From positions 1 through 8,469 of the forward strand of contig JACPSA010000069.1 in the NCBI GenBank assembly GCA_016193545.1: a stretch of 8,469 nt of DNA, in the 5' to 3' direction. Positions 1 through 6,027 of this stretch are shown piece by piece. Under the pieces are notes generated by a model. The model did not search any database. It saw only the letters and a list, made by a program, of their open reading frames with translations, and was not told the DNA's origin. The DNA is from Chloroflexota bacterium. GTDB lineage: Bacteria > Chloroflexota > Dehalococcoidia > Dehalococcoidales > UBA2162. The stretch's first letter is position 1, and the number at the start of each line of letters is the position of its first letter. The position numbers and the translations under genes are program-made.

Positions 1-1
1 C

Positions 2-37
2 GCCTCTATTGATGCTTATCTCAAAGGGCTACCCTGA
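2..37 (+). CDS. Possible 3' tail of a gene cut by the left edge
   Basis: One plus-strand frame is open from the window edge to a TGA at 35-37 and reads ASIDAYLKGLP before the stop. The residues look like an ordinary protein C-terminus, and a hairpin follows directly (43-61), which would suit a gene end converging on the minus-strand gene to its right. Eleven open codons are too few to exclude chance, and I do not recognise the protein. The other two plus frames and the minus strand offer nothing better in this short stretch. Confidence 0.25.
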   Translation, partial: ASIDAYLKGLP

Positions 38-61
38 AAAGACGGCTCGGTTCTTAAGCCG
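36..61 (-). terminator. Putative intrinsic terminator of the minus-strand gene
   Basis: Read on the minus strand, CGGCT (61-57) pairs with AGCCG (47-43) around a 9-base loop that contains the TAA stop of the gene, and TCTTTTC follows. The 5-bp stem is GC-rich but short and the U tract has only four consecutive U, so this is a modest terminator. The same hairpin could act weakly in the plus direction for a gene ending at 37. Confidence 0.4.
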
Positions 62-404
62 ATTTCACTTCATACGAGCCGAAGACAAAGTCCAGGTCAT
101 CCTGCAGAGCTGAAGCCTTCTCTTTAGGAAAGAGTTTTTCGTCGATGTCAATCATCAACTTAGTTTCACCCCTGGCTGAACCTACGATATGCGCTCTCAG
201 ACATTCCTTGTCGGCATTACCTTGTTCATCTCGAATCTTGAAAGTAAGCGTACCGCGTGAAATAAATGATGATGAATCACTGGGCAAAGAGTATGTTTCC
301 ATCTTGGCCTGGTCTAGAACTGCACCCTGCTTCTGGGTAAAATCCCTGATTTCATAATAAAGTAGTTCGGGGTTTACTTCTTTATAGGTTCTCCTGGTCT
401 GCAT
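54..404 (-). CDS. Hypothetical protein, 116 aa, unknown function
   Basis: I do not recognise this protein. The frame stays open up to a TTG at 464, but that TTG and the following in-frame ATGs at 458 and 440 lie in the -35 box, spacer and -10 box of a strong promoter. The first usable start is therefore the ATG at 404, with AGGTG seven bases upstream. The product begins MQTRRTYKEVNPELL and has no signal peptide or membrane segment. Residues 11-30 look helical, residues 35-90 look like alternating strands (around SSFISRGTLTFKI and TKLMIDID), and residues 92-108 form an acidic helix. It has a single cysteine (residue 68). It is divergent from rpsB and appears monocistronic. It resembles a small soluble alpha+beta protein, perhaps lineage-specific; no function is assigned. 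Confidence 0.7.
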   Translation of the reverse strand: MQTRRTYKEVNPELLYYEIRDFTQKQGAVLDQAKMETYSLPSDSSSFISRGTLTFKIRDEQGNADKECLRAHIVGSARGETKLMIDIDEKLFPKEKASALQDDLDFVFGSYEVKSA

Positions 405-435
405 TCTCGGGCACCTAACCTTTTTTTTAATCCTA

Positions 436-464
436 ATCATAGCCTCACGACTGAACATTGTCAA
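436..464 (-). promoter_or_regulatory. Near-consensus sigma-70-type promoter for the minus-strand gene
   Basis: On the minus strand TTGACA (464-459) is separated by exactly 17 bases from TATGAT (441-436). That is a perfect -35, ideal spacing and a -10 with one mismatch. The expected transcription start is near 429, leaving about 25 bases before the ATG at 404, enough for the AGGTG ribosome site. No other promoter in the window matches consensus this well. Confidence 0.8.
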
Positions 465-490
465 TTATAACTGAAGAAATACCGATTAAG

Positions 491-506
491 TTCCCTTACT
501 AGGGAA
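491..506. repeat. 16-bp palindrome between divergent promoters
   Basis: TTCCCT (491-496) and AGGGAA (501-506) form a perfect inverted repeat around the 4-base centre TACT. It lies upstream of both divergent -35 boxes: 27 bp beyond 464 on one side and about 40 bp before 547 on the other. It is outside both predicted transcripts, so an operator for a dimeric regulator is more plausible than an RNA structure. Chance remains possible and no bound factor can be named. Confidence 0.35.
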
Positions 507-546
507 GGGGTCAATAAGGTTGATAACACGACTTCTAATCTGGCTA

Positions 547-575
547 TTGCTGCTTATCAGACGATATGCTATACT
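547..575 (+). promoter_or_regulatory. Promoter of the rpsB-tsf-pyrH-frr cluster
   Basis: TTGCTG (547-552), a 17-base spacer and TATACT (570-575) form a good sigma-70-type promoter, giving a start near 582 and an AT-rich leader of about 36 bases. A second -10-like TATAAT at 580-585 lacks a matching -35. The leader looks too short for a large structured S2-responsive element of the kind known upstream of rpsB in some other bacteria, and I see no strong hairpin in it. Confidence 0.7.
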
Positions 576-617
576 CTTTTATAATTTAGATAAATCAAAA
601 AGGAAAGGAAGCTAAAC

Positions 618-1409
618 TTGCCAGATACTGCTACTATTAAACAACTCTTGGAAGCCGGGGCTCACTTCGGGCATCAGACCAGCCGCTGGAACCCCCTCAT
701 GAAAAGATACATCTTTACCAAGCGTAACGGCATTCATATCATTGACCTGGAGCAAACTGCCAGTATGCTGGATAAAGCCTCAAATTTTGTCCGTCAGGTT
801 GTCGCTGATGGCGGTTACATCCTTTTCGTCGGCACCAAGAAGCAGGCACATGATACTATCGCCGAAGAGGCCAAGCGCTGTGGGATGTATTATGTCAATC
901 AACGCTGGATAGGAGGAACGCTGACTAATTTTACTACTATTCAGTCTCGTATCGATTACCTGGTCCGCCTTGAAGACCGACAGAGCCGGGGAGAATTCAG
1001 CCGCCTGCCAAAAAGAGAGGCTTTAAAACTTGAGGAGGAAATCGCGCGACTGAACCGGCATATGGGCGGCTTTAAGGAGATGGTTAGACTACCCTCTGCC
1101 TTATTTGTTGTCGATAGTACCAAGGAAAGGATTGCTTTAATTGAAGCCAAACGCATGGGAATACCGGTTGTCGGTATCGCTGACACCAACAGTAACCCTG
1201 ACGAGATAGACTATCCTATCCCGGCTAATGATGATGCCATTAGAGCTATTAAACTGATGTGCAGCCGGATTGCCGATGCCGTCCTTGAAGGTAAAGCTAT
1301 ACAGACTCCGGTGACAATCGGGGAAGGACAGCAGGAAGCAGGTCCACAACCGGTAGCTACCGCAACTGCCGAGCCGCTGGTCCTGGTACCTGAAGGCAAT
1401 AAGACCTAG
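618..1409 (+). CDS. rpsB: 30S ribosomal protein S2
   Basis: This is the small-subunit ribosomal protein S2 (263 aa), which sits between head and body of the 30S subunit and is needed for S1 or mRNA engagement in many bacteria. Family hallmarks are LLEAGAHFGHQTSRWNP near the N-terminus (10-26), a YIF...GIHIIDLEQT stretch (31-47), FVGTKKQA (70-77), QRWIGGTLTNF (95-105), and the C-terminal LFVVDSTKE (162-170) and VGIADTNSNPDEIDYPIPANDD (185-206) region. The last 35 residues are a low-complexity Ala/Pro/Glu tail, usual in length for the family. The start is a TTG at 618 with AAGGA eight bases upstream; no ATG fits, and MPDTATIKQLLEAG matches the family's beginning. It is the first gene of the cluster, and its stop overlaps the AGGAGG of tsf. 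Confidence 0.98.
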   Translation: MPDTATIKQLLEAGAHFGHQTSRWNPLMKRYIFTKRNGIHIIDLEQTASMLDKASNFVRQVVADGGYILFVGTKKQAHDTIAEEAKRCGMYYVNQRWIGGTLTNFTTIQSRIDYLVRLEDRQSRGEFSRLPKREALKLEEEIARLNRHMGGFKEMVRLPSALFVVDSTKERIALIEAKRMGIPVVGIADTNSNPDEIDYPIPANDDAIRAIKLMCSRIADAVLEGKAIQTPVTIGEGQQEAGPQPVATATAEPLVLVPEGNKT

Positions 1410-1418
1410 GAGGAAATG

Positions 1419-1925
1419 TTGAAGATTTCAGTCGACAGAGTCAAAGAGCTGAGAGAGCAGTCCGGAGCCGGTATCATGGAATGCCGGAATATCCTGACTG
1501 AGGCAGAAGGGGACATGGAGAAAGCTCTTCAGATTCTAAAACAGCGCACTATTTTTAAAGTAGAGAAAAAAAGCGACCGGGTGGTCTCTCAGGGGCTTAT
1601 TGAGGCTTATATTCATGCCGGGGGACGTATCGGCGCGCTGGTTGAAGTAAATTGTGAGACTGATTTCGCCGCCCGTACCGATGAACTCAAGCAGTTAGCG
1701 CATAACCTGGCAATGCAAGTAGCTGCCATGCCTCCCCAATTTATTGCGCGGGAAGAGGTCCCTGATGGGACTGAAATAGATACTCAGACAACCTGTCTGC
1801 TTCTTCAGCCTTATATTAAAGACCTCAGTTTGACCGTACAAGACATCATTAACCAGGCCATTGCCAAAGTGGGCGAAAATATCAAGGTAAAAAGATTTGC
1901 CAGATTCGAACTGGGACAGCCGTAA
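1419..1925 (+). CDS. tsf: Elongation factor Ts, short form
   Basis: EF-Ts is the nucleotide exchange factor that strips GDP from EF-Tu in the cytoplasm. The N-terminal UBA-like domain (VKELREQSGAGIMECRNIL) is followed by a single core module with CETDFAARTDEL, the EF-Tu contact motif, and a C-terminal stretch ending KVGENIKVKRFARFELG. At 168 aa it is the short type found in Thermus and Chloroflexota, against about 283 aa in E. coli. There are two candidate starts, ATG at 1416 and TTG at 1419. AGGAGG (1408-1413) is only 2 bases from the ATG but 5 from the TTG, and the TTG start gives MKISVDRVKELR, closer to the usual M-x-I-[ST] opening, so I prefer TTG. The common TDFVAR is TDFAAR here. It lies 9 bases after rpsB. 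Confidence 0.96.
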   Translation: MKISVDRVKELREQSGAGIMECRNILTEAEGDMEKALQILKQRTIFKVEKKSDRVVSQGLIEAYIHAGGRIGALVEVNCETDFAARTDELKQLAHNLAMQVAAMPPQFIAREEVPDGTEIDTQTTCLLLQPYIKDLSLTVQDIINQAIAKVGENIKVKRFARFELGQP

Positions 1926-1952
1926 ATTACTCCAGACTGTTAAAAGAAGGCA

Positions 1953-2687
1953 ATGACTACTACCAGGTATAAGCGTGTCTTACTTAAACTCAGCGGTGAA
2001 GCTTTCAGCGGCGACAGAAACTATGGCATTGACGCCTCCACTTTAGTCAAGATTTCCCAGCAGATAAAACAGGTAGTAGACATGGGAATAGAGTTAGCCA
2101 TTGTTGTGGGTGGTGGTAATATCTGGCGTGGTAGTAAGGCAGCCGAGGATGGCTTCGATAGAGTCACCGCTGACTACGCAGGAATGCTGGCGACAGTAAT
2201 CAATACCCTGGCCCTGCAGGATGTACTGGAAAGACAGGGAATGATTACCCGGGCTCTATCAGCTATCGAGATTCACCAGGTAGCTGAACCTTACATTAGA
2301 CGACGAGCTATCCGCCACCTGGAAAAGGGAAGGGTGGTTATCTTCGCCAGTGGCACCGGTAATCCTTACATGACTACTGATACCGCCGCCGCCCTGCGAG
2401 CGATAGAGATTGAAGCAGAAGTCGTCCTGATGACCAAGAACAATGTTGATGGCGTCTATAGCGCTGACCCCCGTAAGAACCCGGCAGCCAAGAAATTCAC
2501 CCGGCTAAGCCATTTTGAGGCTTTAAATATGCGCCTGGGGGTAATGGATGCCACTGCTCTATCACTATGCCTGGAAAATAAGCTGCCAATCATCGTCTTT
2601 GACCTCCAGTCTCCCCGCAGTATCGAGAGAGCTGTCAGCGGTGAAGCCATTGGCACCCTAATATCTACTGAGGATGAGGATGACTAG
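1953..2687 (+). CDS. pyrH: Uridylate kinase (UMP kinase)
   Basis: PyrH phosphorylates UMP to UDP with ATP in pyrimidine nucleotide synthesis, as a cytoplasmic hexamer of the amino-acid-kinase fold. At 244 aa it has the usual length. Visible motifs are the phosphate-binding LLKLSGE (10-16), VVGGGNIWRG (51-60), ADYAGMLAT (73-81), the UMP site GTGNPYMTTDTAAALRA (134-150), and the nucleotide-site KNNVDGVYSADPRKNP (162-177). The glycine-rich FGGGTGNP of many homologues reads FASGTGNP here. The ATG is the only sensible start, but its AGAAGG ribosome site (1945-1950) is just 2 bases away, so initiation may lean on translation of tsf, which ends 27 bases upstream. The 3' end overlaps frr. Confidence 0.98.
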   Translation: MTTTRYKRVLLKLSGEAFSGDRNYGIDASTLVKISQQIKQVVDMGIELAIVVGGGNIWRGSKAAEDGFDRVTADYAGMLATVINTLALQDVLERQGMITRALSAIEIHQVAEPYIRRRAIRHLEKGRVVIFASGTGNPYMTTDTAAALRAIEIEAEVVLMTKNNVDGVYSADPRKNPAAKKFTRLSHFEALNMRLGVMDATALSLCLENKLPIIVFDLQSPRSIERAVSGEAIGTLISTEDEDD

Positions 2688-3237
2688 CCATACACTGCTG
2701 GATACTGAAGAAAAGATGCAGAAGGCGGTGGCTGGTTTGCAGAAAGAATTAGCCACCATCCGTACCGGACGGGCTACTCCCACTCTAATCGAGCATATCA
2801 AAGTAGAATATGCCGATGCCTTACTTCCCCTTAATCAAGTTGCCAGTATCTCGGCTCCTGAAGCGCGACTCCTCGTCATTCAGCCCTGGGATAAAAGCAC
2901 TATCCGTAATATCGAGAAGTCCATCCTCACATCTGACCTGGGCTTAAATCCGGTCAATGACGGCAATGTTATCCGAATAAATATCCCGCCACTCTCCGAA
3001 GAGCGACGACAGGAGATGATTAAGATAGTGCGCAAGAGAGTCGAAGAAAGAAGGATAGCCATACGTAATCTGAGACGTGAAGCTATCGAACAGCAAAAAG
3101 AGTTAGAGAAAAACAAGGATATATCACAGGACGAGTATAAACGTGCCTTAGACCAGCTGCAAAAGCTTACCGACAGCTTCATTGCTGAAACCGACCAGGT
3201 GGGACAAGATAAAGAAGCCGAACTCCGGCAGGTCTAG
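2680..3237 (+). CDS. frr: Ribosome recycling factor
   Basis: RRF acts with EF-G to split post-termination ribosomes so they can reinitiate. The N-terminal helix leads to the ELATIRTGRATP hinge region (23-34). The beta domain II spans roughly 30-103 and contains LLVIQPWDKSTIRNIEKSI and GLNPVNDGNVIRINIPPLSEERR. The remaining helices of the three-helix bundle follow (about 104-185). Two in-frame ATGs exist, 2674 and 2680. GAGG (2670-2673) abuts the first but lies 6 bases before the second, and the second gives exactly 185 aa, the E. coli length, so 2680 is chosen. It overlaps the end of pyrH by 8 bases, which implies translational coupling. Confidence 0.97.
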   Translation: MTSHTLLDTEEKMQKAVAGLQKELATIRTGRATPTLIEHIKVEYADALLPLNQVASISAPEARLLVIQPWDKSTIRNIEKSILTSDLGLNPVNDGNVIRINIPPLSEERRQEMIKIVRKRVEERRIAIRNLRREAIEQQKELEKNKDISQDEYKRALDQLQKLTDSFIAETDQVGQDKEAELRQV

Positions 3238-3255
3238 CTTATTTAGGGTACTAAG

Positions 3256-3975
3256 ATGACGGCTAAGGCATCCACCACCAAAAAATTCACTATACTGCCC
3301 AATCACATCGCTATTGTGCCGGATGGTAACGGTAGGTGGGCAGAACGGCAAGGATTGCCCAGGCTGAGCGGTCACCGCGCCGGAGCTGAAAACACCCGCC
3401 GCATGATTAACTATCTCAACGAATACCCGATAAAATATGTAACGCTCTACGGTTTCTCCACGGAAAACTGGAGCCGCCCCGAAGAGGAAGTCAAAGGTCT
3501 ATTTCAGATTCTAACAGATTTTATCGGTAAGTGTATCCCAGAGCTTAATCAGAATGGTGTCAAACTGCGGCACCTGGGGCGACTGAACGAACTGCCGCCG
3601 GATTTGCAGTCAGCCATAAACGGGGCGGTAGCAGCCACCAAAAACAATACCGGGATGACGCTTAGCCTGGCCTTCAATTACGGAGGACGTGCTGAGATTT
3701 TAGACGCCGTACGCCGTCTCATGGCCGCCGGTGTTCCCTCAAAAGATATCGATGAAGAGTTATTCAGTGATTACCTGTACACTGCCGGTTTGCCTGATGT
3801 TGACCTGTTAATTCGTGCTGGCGATGAGCTCCGCCTCAGCAATTTTCTTATCTGGCAGACCGCTTATAGTGAATATCAGTTCACTAAAGTCTTGTGGCCC
3901 GACTTTAGTAAAAAAGACATAGATAAAGCACTCCTCTCCTTTAGCCGGAGACAAAGGCGCTTCGGTGGACTATAG
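3256..3975 (+). CDS. uppS: Isoprenyl (undecaprenyl) diphosphate synthase, cis-prenyltransferase
   Basis: This cytoplasmic, membrane-associated cis-prenyltransferase adds IPP units to farnesyl diphosphate to make the long polyprenyl diphosphate that becomes the carrier lipid for surface glycans. The family signature HIAIVPDGNGRWA (17-29) contains the catalytic Asp (D23). GHRAGAEN (39-46), TLYGFSTENWSRP and FNYGGRAEI follow, and then the C-terminal DLLIRAGDELRLSNFLIWQ region with AYSE (203-206), in which R187, R193, S195 and E206 match the substrate and Mg2+ residues of E. coli UppS. The usual RTGGE reads RAGDE (187-191). At 239 aa the length is normal. TAGGG seven bases before the ATG is the ribosome site. 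It starts 18 bases after frr. Product chain length cannot be read from sequence. Confidence 0.96.
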   Translation: MTAKASTTKKFTILPNHIAIVPDGNGRWAERQGLPRLSGHRAGAENTRRMINYLNEYPIKYVTLYGFSTENWSRPEEEVKGLFQILTDFIGKCIPELNQNGVKLRHLGRLNELPPDLQSAINGAVAATKNNTGMTLSLAFNYGGRAEILDAVRRLMAAGVPSKDIDEELFSDYLYTAGLPDVDLLIRAGDELRLSNFLIWQTAYSEYQFTKVLWPDFSKKDIDKALLSFSRRQRRFGGL

Positions 3976-3993
3976 TAACCCAAGCTAAACAAT

Positions 3994-4797
3994 ATGCTCA
4001 AAAAAAGGGTGATAACAGCACTGTGGGCTTTGCCTCTGGCTATCACCGCTGTCTGGTTTGATAAGCCGTTACCCTGGTTTTCCGTATTGGTAGCCGTCTG
4101 TGGACTGCTGGCGGCTTTTGAATTCTACAGTCTGGTCACCGCTTCCAAGGTCACACCGCTCACCTACTTTGGCATAGTTTGGACTCTGCTCTTCATTATC
4201 AGTCCTCATTTTGCAGTTAGTCTGCCAACATCCCTTCTTTTAACCTCGGCGGTGCTGATATCTCTAATCCGGCTTTTCTTTCTAGCACATAAGGAGCAGG
4301 CTTTTGCCGGCTGGGCGTGGACAATGGGCGGCATCCTCTATATCGGTTGGCTGTTAGGCTATCTGGTGGCATTAAGAGGCCTGGACGATGGCAGGAACTG
4401 GGTATTTCTCACTCTGTTTACTACCTTTGCTTATGATACGATGGCTTTTTTTACCGGCCGTACCTGGGGTAAACATCAGCTTGCCCCCCGCATCAGTCCC
4501 AGTAAGACCTGGGAAGGGGTTATCGGCGGAATTATCGGCGCTATCATCATCAGCCTTTTCTTTATTTTACCGACGCCTTTAAGCCTTGACATGAACTGGC
4601 AACAGGCAATACTGCTAGGCATACTGGTCAGCATTTTCAGTCAACTGGGTGACCTGGTAGAGTCTTTATTTAAACGCAATATGGGAGCAAAAGACTCCGG
4701 TAGATTGATGCCTGGGCATGGCGGTATTCTCGACCGAATAGATAGCCTTATCTTTGCCGGCGTCACAGTGTATTACTACGCCATCTGGATAGCCTAG
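3994..4797 (+). CDS. cdsA: Phosphatidate cytidylyltransferase (CDP-diacylglycerol synthase)
   Basis: CdsA is an integral membrane enzyme that converts phosphatidic acid and CTP to CDP-diacylglycerol, the branch point for phospholipid head groups. About eight hydrophobic segments span the 267 aa, starting at residues 6-22 after the basic MLKKR. The C-terminal family signature is at 224-250: SLFKR, then KDSGRLMPGHGGILDRID, including the K-D pair (233-234) and D247 used for metal and CTP binding. A second conserved block, FAYDTMAFFTGRTWGKHQLAPRISPSKTWEG, lies mid-protein and is typical of the family. The ATG has no Shine-Dalgarno sequence, so expression may depend on ribosomes finishing uppS 18 bases upstream. 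The start is supported by the characteristic Arg-rich beginning and hydrophobic first helix. Confidence 0.96.
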   Translation: MLKKRVITALWALPLAITAVWFDKPLPWFSVLVAVCGLLAAFEFYSLVTASKVTPLTYFGIVWTLLFIISPHFAVSLPTSLLLTSAVLISLIRLFFLAHKEQAFAGWAWTMGGILYIGWLLGYLVALRGLDDGRNWVFLTLFTTFAYDTMAFFTGRTWGKHQLAPRISPSKTWEGVIGGIIGAIIISLFFILPTPLSLDMNWQQAILLGILVSIFSQLGDLVESLFKRNMGAKDSGRLMPGHGGILDRIDSLIFAGVTVYYYAIWIA

Positions 4798-4845
4798 AGA
4801 AATACCACCACCTTACCGGCCTAATTCTCTCTCATTTCAAAGTGG

Positions 4846-4874
4846 TTATCGTCCCGCATTTGTTGTATCATAAT
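4846..4874 (+). promoter_or_regulatory. Weak candidate internal promoter before dxr
   Basis: The 84-base gap between cdsA and dxr is the largest in the cluster. It contains TTATCG (4846-4851), a 17-base spacer and CATAAT (4869-4874). The -10 is fair and the -35 poor. A start would fall near 4881, at or one base before the dxr ATG, giving a leaderless or nearly leaderless message. No convincing terminator is present in the gap. Confidence 0.25.
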
Positions 4875-4881
4875 TTGTGAG

Positions 4882-6024
4882 ATGAACCATGGAAAAAAGA
4901 GAATAGCCGTCCTCGGTTCAACCGGCTCGATTGGACAGCAAACCCTTGAGGTAGTCCGTGCCCTGCCCGACCGCTTTCAGGTAGTCGGGCTGGCCGCCGG
5001 TAAGAATACTGCTTTGCTGGCCCGGCAAATCAAAGAGTTCAAACCAGAGTTCGTTTGTTATCAAGAGCAAAAAACACAGGCTCACCTGACTGATAACGAA
5101 TATGAACTCTTATCGCTGGAAGAGCTGGCCAGCCATACCCGGGTTGATACCGTGGTTATCGCCACCGCAGGGAAGGCAGGACTAAGCCCGACGTTAGCGG
5201 CCATCAGAGCAGGAAAGGATGTTGCCCTGGCTAATAAGGAATCGCTGGTTGCCGCCGGCGAGATTATTACCAGGGAAGCCAAGCTAAACTCTGCCCGGAT
5301 TCTGCCCGTTGATAGCGAGCATAGCGCCATCTGGCAATGCCTCAGGGGGGAAACACAGCCAGCGTCCCAGCTTATCCTGACGGCTTCGGGGGGACCTTTC
5401 CATCAGTGCTCGCTGGCACAGCTCAACGAGGTTACCGTCGAGCAGGCGTTAAAGCACCCGTCATGGCAGATGGGCAGTAAGGTTACTATCGACTCGGCGA
5501 CCTTAATGAATAAAGGACTGGAGATAATCGAGGCGCACTGGCTATTCGACATACCCATCGATAACATCAGCGTTCTCATCCACCCCCAGAGTATTATCCA
5601 CTCCATGGTCGAGTTCATTGACGGCTCAGTTAAAGCCCAGTTGAGCTGCCCCGATATGCGTCTACCCATCCAGTACGCACTATCTTATCCTGAGCGCCTG
5701 GCTAATCCTCAGCTTCCCCGTATTGACTGGAGTAATATCAAGGCTTTAAAATTCGAGTCGCCCGACTTCGATATCTTCCCCTGTCTCAAGTTAGCCATCG
5801 CAGCGGGGAGAAAAGCCGGAACTTACCCGGCAGTGCTCTGTGCCGCCGATGAACTGGCGGTGGAACTGTTCCTGTCCCGGCGCATCAAATTTACCGATAT
5901 CGCCAGGCTGGTGGAGCAAGTCCTGGATAAACATAAAGCCATCGCCAACCCCACCCTGGAAGAAATTATAGCGGCTGATGACTGGGCGAGAGAAAAAGTC
6001 AGCCAGCTCAACACTGGAGGATAG
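4882..6024 (+). CDS. dxr: 1-deoxy-D-xylulose 5-phosphate reductoisomerase
   Basis: Dxr (IspC) rearranges and reduces DXP to 2-C-methyl-D-erythritol 4-phosphate with NADPH, the first committed step of the MEP isoprenoid pathway; fosmidomycin targets this enzyme family. The 380-aa protein has the NADPH-binding GSTGSIG (12-18) of the N-terminal Rossmann domain, ANKES (117-121), and the metal site PVDSEHSAIWQ (142-152) with D144 and E146. TASGGPF (167-173) follows, then the flexible-loop HPSWQMG (192-198) and SATLMNKGLEIIEAHWLF (205-222), with N210, K211 and the third metal ligand E214. All key residues are present. The ATG has no Shine-Dalgarno sequence, yet no other in-frame start fits because GSTGSIG begins at residue 12. 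It ends 3 bases before rseP. Confidence 0.98.
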   Translation: MNHGKKRIAVLGSTGSIGQQTLEVVRALPDRFQVVGLAAGKNTALLARQIKEFKPEFVCYQEQKTQAHLTDNEYELLSLEELASHTRVDTVVIATAGKAGLSPTLAAIRAGKDVALANKESLVAAGEIITREAKLNSARILPVDSEHSAIWQCLRGETQPASQLILTASGGPFHQCSLAQLNEVTVEQALKHPSWQMGSKVTIDSATLMNKGLEIIEAHWLFDIPIDNISVLIHPQSIIHSMVEFIDGSVKAQLSCPDMRLPIQYALSYPERLANPQLPRIDWSNIKALKFESPDFDIFPCLKLAIAAGRKAGTYPAVLCAADELAVELFLSRRIKFTDIARLVEQVLDKHKAIANPTLEEIIAADDWAREKVSQLNTGG

Positions 6025-6027
6025 TCT

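Noticed and set aside
145..357. 70-codon plus-strand frame opposite the minus-strand gene
   Set aside because: The minus frame has its own strong promoter, ribosome site and a more protein-like composition; only one of the two is likely real.
405..464. N-terminal 20-residue extension of the minus-strand gene from TTG 464
   Set aside because: It coincides base for base with a TTGACA-N17-TATGAT promoter, so the codons would lie upstream of the transcription start.
580..585. TATAAT as the main -10 of the rpsB promoter
   Set aside because: No -35-like hexamer lies 16-18 bases upstream, whereas TTGCTG-N17-TATACT ten bases earlier is complete.
2880..3182. 100-codon minus-strand open frame
   Set aside because: It is antisense to frr with a Ser/Arg/Leu-rich translation typical of shadows of Glu/Arg-rich helices.
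4796..4830. Terminator after cdsA from AGAGAA and TTCTCT
   Set aside because: The stem is short and AU-rich, the loop is 23 bases and no U tract follows; it is not a credible intrinsic terminator.
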